The notes beneath the pieces are model-generated. The model saw only the letters and a program-made list of their open reading frames with translations, searched no databases and was not told where the DNA came from. A DNA stretch of 64,000 nucleotides from Prevotellaceae bacterium UBA4332 (GTDB taxonomy: Bacteria > Bacteroidota > Bacteroidia > Bacteroidales > Bacteroidaceae), in the NCBI GenBank assembly GCA_002394365.1, contig DGTQ01000011.1, positions 75,354-139,353 of the forward strand, read 5' to 3'. Position 1 is the first letter of the stretch. Every line of letters starts with the position of its first letter. A program made the translations under genes and the position numbers. This document shows positions 22,407 through 31,222 of the stretch, piece after piece.

Positions 22407-23786
22407 ATGAAAAGAAGAGAGACAACTCCTACTCACGTAGGAAACATAACGATAGGTGGCGGAGCACCAATAAGAGTGCAGTCTATGACTACTACCAACA
22501 CCAACGACACCGCGGCAAGTGTGGCGCAGGCTAAGCGCATAATAGCTGCTGGCGGCGAACTGGTGAGGCTGACCACGCAGGGCAGACGAGAGGCTGAGAA
22601 TATGGCGAATATCTCTGCCGCACTGAAGGCGGAGGGCATAATGACACCGCTGGTGGCTGACGTACACTTCAATGCCAACGTGGCTGACATAGCTGCAAAA
22701 TACTGCGAGAAGGTGCGCGTGAACCCAGGCAACTACGTTGACCCTGCCCGCACCTTCAAGCACCTAGAATATACTGACGAGGAGTATGCCGAGGAACTCA
22801 AGAAGATAGAGGAGCGCTTCGTGCCGTTCCTCAATATATGCAAGGAGCACAAGACGGCTGTGCGCATAGGTGTAAATCACGGCTCGCTGTCAGACCGCAT
22901 AATGTCTCGCTATGGCGACACGCCAGAGGGCATAGTGGAATCGTGCATGGAGTTTCTGCGCATCTGCAGGAGGGAGCAGTTCGATGATGTAGTGCTCTCC
23001 ATCAAGGCAAGCAACACGGTGGTGATGGTGCAGTCGGTAAGGCTTCTCGTAAAGGCTATGGACAAGGAGGATATGCACTATCCCCTACACCTCGGAGTGA
23101 CAGAGGCTGGCGAGGGCGAAGACGGAAGAATAAAGAGTGCCGTGGGCATAGGCGCACTGCTGACGGAGGGCATAGGCGACACCATACGCGTAAGCCTCTC
23201 GGAGGAACCTGAGGCAGAGATACCTGTGGCAAGGAAACTGGTAGAATTTATCCCTCAGTGCGCCAAGCTGAGAGAGGAGGCAAAAATAGAAAACAACACC
23301 CTATACCTTGATTTCGACGAGGATGAGACGGAAGACCTGCAACTGAAGGCAGCTATGTCGGCAGGCGCTCTGCTCATAGACGGCAAGGCTAAGGAGCTCA
23401 CTATATATAATAAAGGTAAAGAACAGAAGGAACTGGCAGACAGCATATTGCAGGCTGCACGCGTGAAGTTTACCAAAACGGAATACATCTCCTGCCCAGG
23501 CTGTGGCAGAACACTATACGACCTGCGCGGCACCATAGCAAAGATAAAGGCGGCTATAGGCGAGGCGGCTAAGGAGGACAAGCGCTTCAACACCCTGAAG
23601 ATAGGCATCATGGGCTGCATAGTGAACGGTCCTGGCGAGATGGCTGATGCCGACTACGGCTACGTAGGCGCTGGTCCAGGCAAGATTTCGCTCTACAAGG
23701 GCAAGGAGTGCGTGGAGAAAGCTATACCAGAGGCAGAGGCAGTGGACAAGCTGCTGGAACTGATAAAGGCAAACCTTTCGGAATAA
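22407..23786 (+). CDS. ispG: 4-hydroxy-3-methylbut-2-en-1-yl diphosphate synthase, with shortened insert domain
   Basis: The [4Fe-4S] enzyme of the MEP isoprenoid pathway. The TIM-barrel part runs from VGNITIGGGAPIRVQSM to IRVSLSEEPEAEIPVA. The C-terminal cluster-binding domain has SCPGCGRTLYDL (about residue 361) and GCIVNGPGEM (about 402), plus a downstream acidic region. Bacteroidota enzymes usually carry a large insert (A* domain) between these parts and are about 600 residues. Here the protein is 459, and only about 90 residues of insert remain, including the typical AAMSAGALLIDGKAKELTI end. It therefore looks intermediate between the two-domain and three-domain forms. It lies upstream of pyrE, 49 nt apart. 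Confidence 0.93.
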   Translation: MKRRETTPTHVGNITIGGGAPIRVQSMTTTNTNDTAASVAQAKRIIAAGGELVRLTTQGRREAENMANISAALKAEGIMTPLVADVHFNANVADIAAKYCEKVRVNPGNYVDPARTFKHLEYTDEEYAEELKKIEERFVPFLNICKEHKTAVRIGVNHGSLSDRIMSRYGDTPEGIVESCMEFLRICRREQFDDVVLSIKASNTVVMVQSVRLLVKAMDKEDMHYPLHLGVTEAGEGEDGRIKSAVGIGALLTEGIGDTIRVSLSEEPEAEIPVARKLVEFIPQCAKLREEAKIENNTLYLDFDEDETEDLQLKAAMSAGALLIDGKAKELTIYNKGKEQKELADSILQAARVKFTKTEYISCPGCGRTLYDLRGTIAKIKAAIGEAAKEDKRFNTLKIGIMGCIVNGPGEMADADYGYVGAGPGKISLYKGKECVEKAIPEAEAVDKLLELIKANLSE

Positions 23787-23835
23787 CGATATGCCGACGT
23801 AACGATATAACGAAACATCGAAACAACAAAGAACA

Positions 23836-24468
23836 ATGGAAAAAATAAAAAACGCTTTTGCAGAGAAACTGCTTGCCGTAAAGGCTATCAAGTTGCAGCC
23901 TAACGACCCATTCACATGGGCTTCAGGCTGGAAGTCGCCAATCTATACTGACAACCGTCAGACGCTCGCCTACCCTGAGTTGCGCTCGTTCGTGAAGCAG
24001 GAGTTGGTACACCTGATTCACACAGAGTTTCCAGAGGCTACGGCTGTGGCTGGTGTGGCAACAGGAGCCATAGCACAGGGTGCATTAGTGGCTGACGAGT
24101 TGCAGATGCCATACTGCTACGTGCGTCCAAAACCAAAAGACCACGGCATGGGCAACCAGATAGAAGGTTCACTGCCTGAGGGTGCGAAGGTGGTGGTGGT
24201 AGAAGACCTCATATCCACAGGTGGCTCATCGCTCAAGGCTGTAGATGCCCTGCGCAAGGCAGGCTTCGAGATAGTAGGCATGGTGGCTTCATACACCTAC
24301 GGTTTCCCCGTAGCCGAAGAGGCTTTCAAGGAGGCTGGCGTAAGACTCGTAACACTCTCTGACTATGAGCACACCACAGCCATAGCCGCCAAGACGGGAT
24401 ACATAAAGGAGGAGGATCTTGCCGTACTCGCCGAGTGGCGCAAGAGTCCAAGCACGTGGAAGCAGTAA
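23836..24468 (+). CDS. pyrE: Orotate phosphoribosyltransferase
   Basis: Pyrimidine synthesis enzyme that joins orotate to PRPP, 210 residues as usual. The PRPP-binding motif is VVVVEDLISTGGSS (about 118-131). The orotate-binding N-terminal part has TWASGWKSPIYTDNR, and the catalytic loop has VRPKPKDHGMGNQIEG. It follows ispG closely, and the two are probably co-transcribed. Confidence 0.96.
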   Translation: MEKIKNAFAEKLLAVKAIKLQPNDPFTWASGWKSPIYTDNRQTLAYPELRSFVKQELVHLIHTEFPEATAVAGVATGAIAQGALVADELQMPYCYVRPKPKDHGMGNQIEGSLPEGAKVVVVEDLISTGGSSLKAVDALRKAGFEIVGMVASYTYGFPVAEEAFKEAGVRLVTLSDYEHTTAIAAKTGYIKEEDLAVLAEWRKSPSTWKQ

Positions 24469-24470
24469 GC

Positions 24471-24516
24471 AGTTCTTGCGCTCCAACTTGTTGGCTTGCC
24501 AGAGCAAGAACCTCAC
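24471..24516. repeat. Dispersed repeat between pyrE and the C10 protease
   Basis: CTTGCGCTCCAACTTGTTGG then CTTGCCAGAGCAAG, the second core subtype of the family. The reverse complement of this copy is found inside the protease gene at 24926-24957 and inside the DUF5020 gene at 29479. Confidence 0.85.
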
Positions 24517-24543
24517 AACCTCACAACCTCATAACCTCATAAA

Positions 24544-27072
24544 ATGATGAAGAGAATTTTTACACTTGTCACATCAGTGATACTTGCACTGGGCTTTGGC
24601 GTAGCTGCACCAGTAAGCAAAGACGAAGCAAGAGAAATAGCCAAGCAGTTTATCAAGTCGAGGCAGGCTGGTAAGGCTCAGTCTCTCGGTGTTACTAACA
24701 AGGTAGAGACAGCCCTCGAAAGCGAAGAACTCTATGTCTTCAACGTGGGCGACACTGGTGGCGGCTTTGTCATTGTAAGTGCTGAAGACCAGACTATCCC
24801 CGTACTCGGATGGAGCACAGAAGGCACCTACGAGCAGGGCAAGGTGAACCCTTCTGTTGCCTTTGTAATAGAAGACTACAAGCAGCAAATCAACTCTCTC
24901 AGGGAATCCTCCCCCTTGGGGGGAGTTCTTGCTCTGGCAAGCCAACAAGTTGGAGCGAGAGGGGGTCTTGCTCCCGCCAAGCTCACCGCTTATGACAATA
25001 TAGAGCCCATAGTGCCCTACAAGTGGGACCAGATTGCTCCCTACAACCATCAGGTGCCTCTCGACCAAAAGACAGGCAAGCCCTCATACACAGGCTGTCC
25101 TGCCGTATCGCTGGCACAGGTGATGGCTACCATCCATCCTGCACCAGAGATGCTGCGCGACATACCACAGCAAGATGTTTACGGGATAGAAACGGGAACG
25201 GGAAGCGAAAAGAGAGTAATGCAGCAACACCTTGAGTCGCTGCCCAAGACATCCTTCAACTGGAGCATCCTCAAGCAGACCTATACCGACCCCAGTGAGG
25301 AGAGCGAGTCTGCCAGCGAGATAGCACGCCTCATGAAATACTGCGGCTACAGTCTCGGCATGACCTACAGTGCGGAGTTTTCAGGCAGCACGTCGCTCAG
25401 CACCGTCGAAGCCCTGCGCCTCTTCTGGGGTTATAAGAACATACAGATAAAGCAGCGCATGGCATGTAAGTCTCAAGAGTGGGAGGAGACTATCTACAAC
25501 GAAATATCCAACGGCAGGCCCGTCATACACGATGCCACCTCGATAAACCTCCAGACAAACAAGCTCTCGGGTCACTCCTTCATCATCGATGGCTACAAGG
25601 ACGGCTACTACCACGTCAACTGGGGCTGGGGAGGCAATGAGGACGGCTATTACATTCTCTCCGTCCTCAACTCCGAACTGCAAGAGGCAAAGGGCAAGAA
25701 CCAGTCTAACGGCTACAGCATAGACCGCATCATCATCTATAATTTCACTACCCCCACTGGCACTCCAGACACCTCCGACCGCTACGCCCTCGCAGTGGCA
25801 GAAGTAGGAGTACACCATGGCGAGACGCGAAACGTAACATACGTCACCGTTAACCGCAGTTCTACCGACCAGGCTTTCCCAGAGGTAAAATACAGCGCAC
25901 TGTTCTCACGCAAGATGTCCCCATATGCCGACCGTCGTTACGACATAGGATGGAATATCTTCAGCTTCAGCAATGAAGCCTATGTCTATAACGTACCACG
26001 AACACTGGCAAGCAATGTCACCATCCTCGATGGCAACATAAAGGATTGTGATTTCCATACAGAATTCCCAGCCTCGGCAGACCTGCCCGACGGCTCTTAT
26101 GCCCTCGAGTGGTACTATCGTGACCTCGACGCACAGGACAACAACTGGTACCCCTGCATCTACAGCAAGGAGCTGTACCACCAACTCTACGTAGAGAACA
26201 AACAGCTCACCCTGCAACCCAGCTACGACAACCTCATAAGAGAAAACGACGTAACCATAGACAACATGAGGGTAGTGAGCAAAGCAAGGATTTACCAGCC
26301 TGTGAGCATCGAGATGGAGATGACCAACAACACCATCTCCGAAGACCGTGGTGTATATCTCTATACCAGCACCGACAACGAGAACTACATCCTCAGCAGC
26401 GCTACTGGCATGGATACCGACACAGGAAACTACAATTACGTCCACATGCAGTTTACCCCCTACAGCCTCGGCACCCACTATCTCCAACCCAGCAGCTCTG
26501 TGATGTACGACACGAGGTTTAACATGCTTAACAAGCCATTCGAGGTATATGTAGAGGGCACAAGCCTCAGAGCCAGCGTCACAAATATTGACAAATATGA
26601 TGAAAGCGGGGGATATCTCCTTAACGATACAAAAGCAGAAGGCATTGCCACCATGCAGACCACAGAGGCATTGCCCTGCACGCAGAACCTCTATCTCGTG
26701 TTGAGATACCTCAACGAGAATAAATATTTCATTTATGATACCAACCCCAGTGCCTCAACCAACTTGCTCGTCACCAGCAGGTTTGACTCCAACAACACCG
26801 TAGAGCAAAGCTACACCTTCAAAGGCCTCAAGCCTGACTCTGCATACCGTCTCGCCATAGGTGAGGAGCAGAACGGAAAGATTGTCATCCTCGATAACGT
26901 CTATGGCACTTTCTACACCCCTTCTTCCTCTGCAGTGCAGGGAGTAAGCGAGGCTGCAGGCACGACAGACAAGGCTGACAGCTACTATGACCTCAACGGC
27001 AGAAAGCTATCAGGCAAGCCAGCCCACAAGGGACTCTACATCCGTGGAGGCAAAACCATCGTGGCAGAGTAA
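24544..27072 (+). CDS. Secreted C10-family (streptopain-like) cysteine protease
   Basis: An 842-residue exported protease. After the signal peptide (to about residue 22, VAAPVS) comes a Spi-like propeptide region (DEAREIAKQFIKSR...FVIVSAEDQTIPVLGWS). The catalytic domain has Cys185 in TGCPAVSLAQVM, His344 in GHSFIIDGY, and the HVNWGWGGNEDGYY block. The first motif is slightly unusual, as the family more often has TGCxATAxAQ. The C-terminal ~400 residues are beta-rich and end in a Prevotella-type tail, YYDLNGRKLSGKPAHKGLYI. A repeat-derived segment of about 22 residues (SSPLGGVLALASQQVGARGG, about 122-142) sits exactly between propeptide and catalytic domain, where maturation cleavage would occur. 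Host proteins or dietary protein are likely substrates. Confidence 0.9.
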   Translation: MMKRIFTLVTSVILALGFGVAAPVSKDEAREIAKQFIKSRQAGKAQSLGVTNKVETALESEELYVFNVGDTGGGFVIVSAEDQTIPVLGWSTEGTYEQGKVNPSVAFVIEDYKQQINSLRESSPLGGVLALASQQVGARGGLAPAKLTAYDNIEPIVPYKWDQIAPYNHQVPLDQKTGKPSYTGCPAVSLAQVMATIHPAPEMLRDIPQQDVYGIETGTGSEKRVMQQHLESLPKTSFNWSILKQTYTDPSEESESASEIARLMKYCGYSLGMTYSAEFSGSTSLSTVEALRLFWGYKNIQIKQRMACKSQEWEETIYNEISNGRPVIHDATSINLQTNKLSGHSFIIDGYKDGYYHVNWGWGGNEDGYYILSVLNSELQEAKGKNQSNGYSIDRIIIYNFTTPTGTPDTSDRYALAVAEVGVHHGETRNVTYVTVNRSSTDQAFPEVKYSALFSRKMSPYADRRYDIGWNIFSFSNEAYVYNVPRTLASNVTILDGNIKDCDFHTEFPASADLPDGSYALEWYYRDLDAQDNNWYPCIYSKELYHQLYVENKQLTLQPSYDNLIRENDVTIDNMRVVSKARIYQPVSIEMEMTNNTISEDRGVYLYTSTDNENYILSSATGMDTDTGNYNYVHMQFTPYSLGTHYLQPSSSVMYDTRFNMLNKPFEVYVEGTSLRASVTNIDKYDESGGYLLNDTKAEGIATMQTTEALPCTQNLYLVLRYLNENKYFIYDTNPSASTNLLVTSRFDSNNTVEQSYTFKGLKPDSAYRLAIGEEQNGKIVILDNVYGTFYTPSSSAVQGVSEAAGTTDKADSYYDLNGRKLSGKPAHKGLYIRGGKTIVAE
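24908..24972. repeat. In-frame dispersed repeat in the C10 protease
   Basis: TCCCCCTTGGGGGGAGTTCT, then CTTGCTCTGGCAAGCCAACA and GTTGGAGCGAGAGGGGG. Combines the GC-rich flank with the CTTGCTCTGG core in one continuous open frame. Confidence 0.9.
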
Positions 27073-27090
27073 TAAGGGTATAGCATGTCC

Positions 27091-27245
27091 TTCTTGCGCT
27101 CCGTAGGTGCTCAGGCGCAGAGCGGAACTTGCGCTCCGTAGGTGCTCAGGCCTTTCTGCTCCCCGAAAACGGGGGAGATATGGAGGGGTAATGAGTCTAT
27201 TGAACCGAGAGGGGTGTAAAGACTATTGACAGAGCTCGGAGTCCT
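27091..27245. repeat. Composite dispersed repeat after the C10 protease
   Basis: Two tandem CTTGCGCTCCGTAGGTGCTC copies, a hairpin CCCCGAAAACGGGG, GAGAGGGGTGTAAAGACT and AGAGCTCGGAGTCCT. The remaining gap to 27359 shows no gene. Confidence 0.85.
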
Positions 27246-27359
27246 AAGCCACCGCATCAAGAGGCTTTGTAAAGGCAATCAGAAGCATACCTTTAGAATG
27301 TAGAAACTATGCTTGTTGATGCGCTTGTTGGTCCACACTCATAGAAAAAGCAGAAATAA

Positions 27360-27391
27360 TTTGCTTAATTCATTTATTTGGGGTATCTTTG
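27360..27391 (+). promoter_or_regulatory. Promoter of the xanthine salvage operon
   Basis: TTTG (27360-27363), 20-nt spacer, TATCTTTG (27384-27391), with a leader of about 28 nt before the xpt ATG. The leader is too short for a purine riboswitch. Confidence 0.88.
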
Positions 27392-27425
27392 CACTCAGAA
27401 TGACTAAACATGAATACCACGTACT

Positions 27426-28046
27426 ATGAATTTCCTTGAAGAGAAAATCCTTTCCGACGGCAACATCAGGCAGGGTAATATTCTGAAGGTTGACAACTTC
27501 CTGAACCACCAGATTGACATCGACATCATGCGACAGATAGCCTACGAGCTGAAGCGCAGATTCAGGAACACTACAGTGAACAAAGTGCTCACCATAGAGG
27601 CGAGCGGCATAGCCATAGCCACCATACTGGGCGATATGTATGACGTGCCCGTAGTGTTTGCCAAGAAGAGTGAGACAGCCAACAGCACCGATGACAAATA
27701 CGTGTCGCAGGCATACTCGTTTACCCACAAGAAGATGAACAACGTCTTTGTCTCCAAGCCCTATCTGCACGATACGGACAAGGTGCTGATTGTTGATGAT
27801 TTTCTTGCCGACGGTCAGGCCATGCATGCCCTGATAGACCTGGTGCACCAGGCTGGTGGCGAGGTGGCTGGCATAGGCATAGCCATAGAGAAAGGTCAGC
27901 AGAAGGGTGGTCAGGTGTTGCGTGAAGAGGGTTATCACCTTGAGAGCATTGCCATCATCGATGCTATGGACTGGGAGACGCAAACGATAAAATTTCGCGA
28001 GCAAAAATCGATTATGCCAAGCGAAACAAAATTAAAATCTGAGTAA
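27426..28046 (+). CDS. xpt: Xanthine phosphoribosyltransferase
   Basis: Purine salvage enzyme that makes XMP from xanthine and PRPP, 206 residues. The N-terminus FLEEKILSDGNIRQGNILKVD and the region FLNHQIDIDIM are typical of Xpt. The PRPP-binding motif is VLIVDDFLADGQAM (about 119-132). It leads an operon with the permease 17 nt downstream. Confidence 0.95.
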   Translation: MNFLEEKILSDGNIRQGNILKVDNFLNHQIDIDIMRQIAYELKRRFRNTTVNKVLTIEASGIAIATILGDMYDVPVVFAKKSETANSTDDKYVSQAYSFTHKKMNNVFVSKPYLHDTDKVLIVDDFLADGQAMHALIDLVHQAGGEVAGIGIAIEKGQQKGGQVLREEGYHLESIAIIDAMDWETQTIKFREQKSIMPSETKLKSE

Positions 28047-28063
28047 GCCATAAACAAGACAAC

Positions 28064-29392
28064 ATGAAGAACAACACACTTTATCAACTTGACGGCAAGA
28101 TGCCGTTGATGCAGGCTATACCCTTTGGACTGCAACACGTGCTGGCAATGTTTGTCAGCAACATCACGCCTATCATTATCCTTGCCCATGTGGCAGGGAT
28201 AAATGCCGAGACGAGTGCCATACTGATACAGAACTGTATGGTGATAGCGGGTATTGGTACGTTGATTCAGCTTTATCCTATCTGGCGCATCGGTTCGAGA
28301 TTGCCCATCGTGATGGGCATAAGTTTCACGTTCCTATCGCTGAATATCTTTATAGCCACCACACAGGGCATGGGCGTGCTCATAGGAGCTGTGATAATAG
28401 GTGGATTGGTGGAGGGACTGCTGGGGCTATTTGCTAAATACTGGATAAAACTGGTGCCCCACGTCGTTGCCGCCACTGTGGTTACGGCGATAGGTTTCTC
28501 GCTGTTGCCCATAGGTGCCAACTCCTTTGCTGGTGGCGTGGGGGCAGCTGACTTCGGTTCGCTGCAGAACTGGATAGTGGGCTCATTCACCCTGCTCGTT
28601 TGTCTGGGCTTTCAGGTGTTTGCCAAGAGTTTCTTCCGCTCCCTGTCGGTGCTCTTCGGACTTATAGCGGGATATATCCTTGCCGTCTGCATGGGTATGG
28701 TGAACTTCTCTGTGCTGGAGAACGCAGACTTAATCTCTCTGCCAAAGCTGTTGCCTTTCAAGCCTGAGTTTGAGCTGGGGGCAGTGCTCTCTATCATAGC
28801 AATCTACCTTGTTTCGGCCACGGAAACGATAGGCGACACGAGTGCCTTGTGCAGTGGTGCCTTAGGCAGAAATCCCCACAAGGCGGAGATGGGTGCGAGC
28901 ATATCGTGTGACGGTTTTGTGAGCAGTATAGCAGGCTTGTTCGGCTGTACTCCTATCACGTCGTTCAGCCAGAATGTGGGGCTTGCAGCCATGTCGGGCG
29001 TGGTAAACAGGTTTGCCATTGCCACAGGTGCGTGCATAATGATTCTGGGAGGTGTGTTTCCTGCCTTCGGCATGCTCCTTACCACCATACCGCAGGCCGT
29101 GCTTGGTGGATGTTCCATCATGATGTTTGGCTCTATAATGTTTGCAGGTTTTGGTATGCTGGCAAGGTGTGGTTTCTCTAATCGCAACATGATTATCGTA
29201 TCGCTCGCGCTCAGCATCGGACTTGGTTTCACTCAGGCATCGGGCATGTTTGTTATCTTCCCACAGATATTCCGCACAATCTTTGCCGAGAACTGCGTGG
29301 CAGTGGTGTTCCTCCTTGCCGTAGTGCTTAACCTCATTCTGCCTGACAAGCCGCAGAAACAGGCACCTGAGATAAGGAAGAATGAAGTATAA
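28064..29392 (+). CDS. NCS2-family xanthine/uracil permease
   Basis: A 442-residue inner-membrane nucleobase transporter with about 14 hydrophobic segments. NCS2 landmarks are GLQHVLAMFVSNITPI at the start, the loop SATETIGDTSALC (carrying the key acidic residue), and the segment SSIAGLFGCTPITSFSQNVGLAAMSGVVNR. Position directly after xpt points to xanthine as substrate (PbuX-like). Confidence 0.93.
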   Translation: MKNNTLYQLDGKMPLMQAIPFGLQHVLAMFVSNITPIIILAHVAGINAETSAILIQNCMVIAGIGTLIQLYPIWRIGSRLPIVMGISFTFLSLNIFIATTQGMGVLIGAVIIGGLVEGLLGLFAKYWIKLVPHVVAATVVTAIGFSLLPIGANSFAGGVGAADFGSLQNWIVGSFTLLVCLGFQVFAKSFFRSLSVLFGLIAGYILAVCMGMVNFSVLENADLISLPKLLPFKPEFELGAVLSIIAIYLVSATETIGDTSALCSGALGRNPHKAEMGASISCDGFVSSIAGLFGCTPITSFSQNVGLAAMSGVVNRFAIATGACIMILGGVFPAFGMLLTTIPQAVLGGCSIMMFGSIMFAGFGMLARCGFSNRNMIIVSLALSIGLGFTQASGMFVIFPQIFRTIFAENCVAVVFLLAVVLNLILPDKPQKQAPEIRKNEV

Positions 29393-29425
29393 AGTATAAA
29401 GTATAAGGTATAAAGTATAAAGCTA
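29391..29425. repeat. AAAGTATAAAGTATAA-type spacer repeat
   Basis: Tandem TAAAGTATAAAG units fill the gap between the permease and the DUF5020 gene. The same type is upstream of the susD-like gene (48213-48267) and, inverted, at 4021-4070 and 9600-9640. Confidence 0.8.
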
Positions 29426-29439
29426 ACACCATATAAACA

Positions 29440-30192
29440 ATGAAAAAGATTCTTTTCCTTATCGCCCTTTTTAATCTTCCGCTCCAACTTGTTGGCTTGC
29501 CAGAGCAAGAATTTTCAATTCTCAATTCTCTAAACGCGCAGAACATTCAGTTGCACTACGACTTCGGACGCAACATCTATACGGGTGCTGAGTCGAGTCG
29601 CTCAAAGGTTACGATTACCCTGGAGCAGTTTAAGGCTGATTCATGGGGTTCGTGGTATTATTTTGTGGATGTTGACCTCTCAAGCCGCTTCACCGAGAGT
29701 GCTTATACGGAGATTTCGCGTGAGTTCAAACTGGGCAAGACTACTCCTTTTGCTGCTCACATAGAGTATGACGGCGGACTGAGCAGGAACGGAAGCTTTC
29801 AGCAGGCGGGCCTCATAGGTGCTTCGTGGAACGGGCATAATGCCGACTTCTCCAAGACCTACAGCGTGCAGCTGTTGTATAAGCAGTTCTTCAAGAGCTA
29901 CGACAACACCCGTCCCTATGCTTCGGCACAGCTGACGGGTGTGTGGGGATTGCATTTCCTTAACAGGAAGATGACGTTCTCTGGGTTTATAGATTTCTGG
30001 CGTGGCGAGAAAGCCAATGGGCACGGGTGCCTCGTGATACTCTCTGAGCCACAGTTGTGGTATAACTTCACACGCCACTTCTCCGTAGGTACTGAGTGGG
30101 AGTTTTCTAATAACTTCGTCTATAACAACGACCCTGCCAGCACCCAGACTTTCTTCTGGAACCCTACGGTAGCAGTGAAGTGGACCTTATAG
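29440..30192 (+). CDS. DUF5020 outer-membrane channel-like protein, signal peptide rebuilt by a repeat
   Basis: A 250-residue protein of the DUF5020 type, predicted outer-membrane beta-barrel related to Tsx-like nucleoside channels. Recognisable parts are NIQLHYDFGRNIY, SWGSWYYFVDVDL, the FSGFIDFWRGEK region and FFWNPTVAVKWTL at the end. As the third gene after xpt and the permease, it would let nucleobases or nucleosides cross the outer membrane. The segment between the hydrophobic core (MKKILFLIALFNLPLQLVGL) and the expected cleavage region (LNAQN) contains repeat-encoded residues (PEQEFSILNS), so the signal peptide is longer than normal. It overlaps the convergent cysK gene by 6 nt. Confidence 0.85.
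   Translation: MKKILFLIALFNLPLQLVGLPEQEFSILNSLNAQNIQLHYDFGRNIYTGAESSRSKVTITLEQFKADSWGSWYYFVDVDLSSRFTESAYTEISREFKLGKTTPFAAHIEYDGGLSRNGSFQQAGLIGASWNGHNADFSKTYSVQLLYKQFFKSYDNTRPYASAQLTGVWGLHFLNRKMTFSGFIDFWRGEKANGHGCLVILSEPQLWYNFTRHFSVGTEWEFSNNFVYNNDPASTQTFFWNPTVAVKWTL
29479..29536. repeat. In-frame dispersed repeat in the DUF5020 signal region
   Basis: CGCTCCAACTTGTTGGCTTG then CCAGAGCAAG, followed by the TTTTCAATTCTCAATTCTC type. This is the same core as 24471-24516. Confidence 0.85.
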
Positions 30193-31131
30193 GGGATATT
30201 CATCAAAGGCGTAGAGCACGGTAGAGAGGTAGCGCTCGCCTGTGTCAGGCAGCAAGGCCACAATCTTCTTGCCCTTGTTCTCAGGACGCTTTGCCAGAAG
30301 GGCTGCGCCGAATGCTGCGGCACCTGACGAGATGCCTACGAGCAGACCTTCCTGCTGGGCCAGTTCCCTGCCTGTGCGGATGGCATCATCGTTGTCTATG
30401 TCGAGCACTTCGTCTATGTATTCTGCTCCGTAGGTCTTAGGTATGAAGCCTGCGCCTATGCCCTGAATCTTGTGCGGACCGCTTGGCTTGCCGTTGAGCA
30501 CGGCAGAGGTGGATGGCTCTACTGCATACACCTTGATTGCGGGGTTTTGCTCCTTGAGGTATTTTGCTACACCAGAGATGGTGCCGCCAGTGCCTACGCC
30601 TGCTACGAAGATGTCTATCTTGCCGTCGGTCTGCTTCCATAGCTCAGGACCAGTGGTAGCATAGTGCTTGGCTGGATTGGCTGGGTTCTCAAACTGCTGC
30701 AGTATTACTGAACCAGGGATAGAGTCGCGCAGTTCGTTGGCTGCCTTGATTGCTCCTGCCATACCGTCCTTGCCTGATGTGAGGCGCACCTCGGCGCCAT
30801 ACGCCTTGACGAGGTTGCGACGTTCTATGCTCATCGTTTCGGGCATGGTGAGGATGAGGTGGTAGCCCTTCACGGCGCTTACGAGTGCCAAGCCTACGCC
30901 TGTGTTGCCTGATGTAGGCTCGATGATGGTGGCGCCTGGCTTAAGGATGCCCTTAGCCTCAGCGTCCTCTACCATAGCGAGGGCGATACGGTCTTTTACA
31001 CTGCCGCCTGGGTTGAAAAACTCTACCTTGGCGATAACTGGTGTCTCAATGCCTTTGGCTTTTGAGAATTTGTTGAGCTCAAGCAGGGGTGTATTGCCTA
31101 CGAGCTCTGTGAGTGATTTTGCGATTGCCAT
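30187..31131 (-). CDS. cysK: Cysteine synthase (O-acetylserine sulfhydrylase)
   Basis: PLP enzyme that makes cysteine from O-acetylserine and sulfide, 314 residues. The PLP lysine lies in NPGGSVKDRIAL, the substrate loop is PTSGNTGVGLA, the phosphate-binding loop is GVGTGGTISG, and ISSGAAAFGA is at the end. It shares the sulfur theme with the adjacent metY. Its TAA stop lies inside the last codons of the convergent DUF5020 gene, so no terminator can separate them. Confidence 0.96.
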   Translation of the reverse strand: MAIAKSLTELVGNTPLLELNKFSKAKGIETPVIAKVEFFNPGGSVKDRIALAMVEDAEAKGILKPGATIIEPTSGNTGVGLALVSAVKGYHLILTMPETMSIERRNLVKAYGAEVRLTSGKDGMAGAIKAANELRDSIPGSVILQQFENPANPAKHYATTGPELWKQTDGKIDIFVAGVGTGGTISGVAKYLKEQNPAIKVYAVEPSTSAVLNGKPSGPHKIQGIGAGFIPKTYGAEYIDEVLDIDNDDAIRTGRELAQQEGLLVGISSGAAAFGAALLAKRPENKGKKIVALLPDTGERYLSTVLYAFDEYPL

Positions 31132-31162
31132 ATTGTTTTAATTCCTTTGTTTTCTTGCACTG

Positions 31163-31194
31163 CAAAGGTACAAACTTTCTTGCACCCTTGCAAT
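31163..31194 (-). promoter_or_regulatory. cysK promoter
   Basis: Minus strand: ATTG (31191-31194), 20-nt spacer, TACCTTTG (31163-31170), about 32 nt before the cysK ATG. Confidence 0.75.
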
Positions 31195-31222
31195 AACAAA
31201 CTTATGTTATTTCTTACAACCT

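Noticed and set aside
27392..27425. Purine riboswitch before xpt
   Set aside because: The leader is only about 30 nt and has none of the conserved aptamer sequence.
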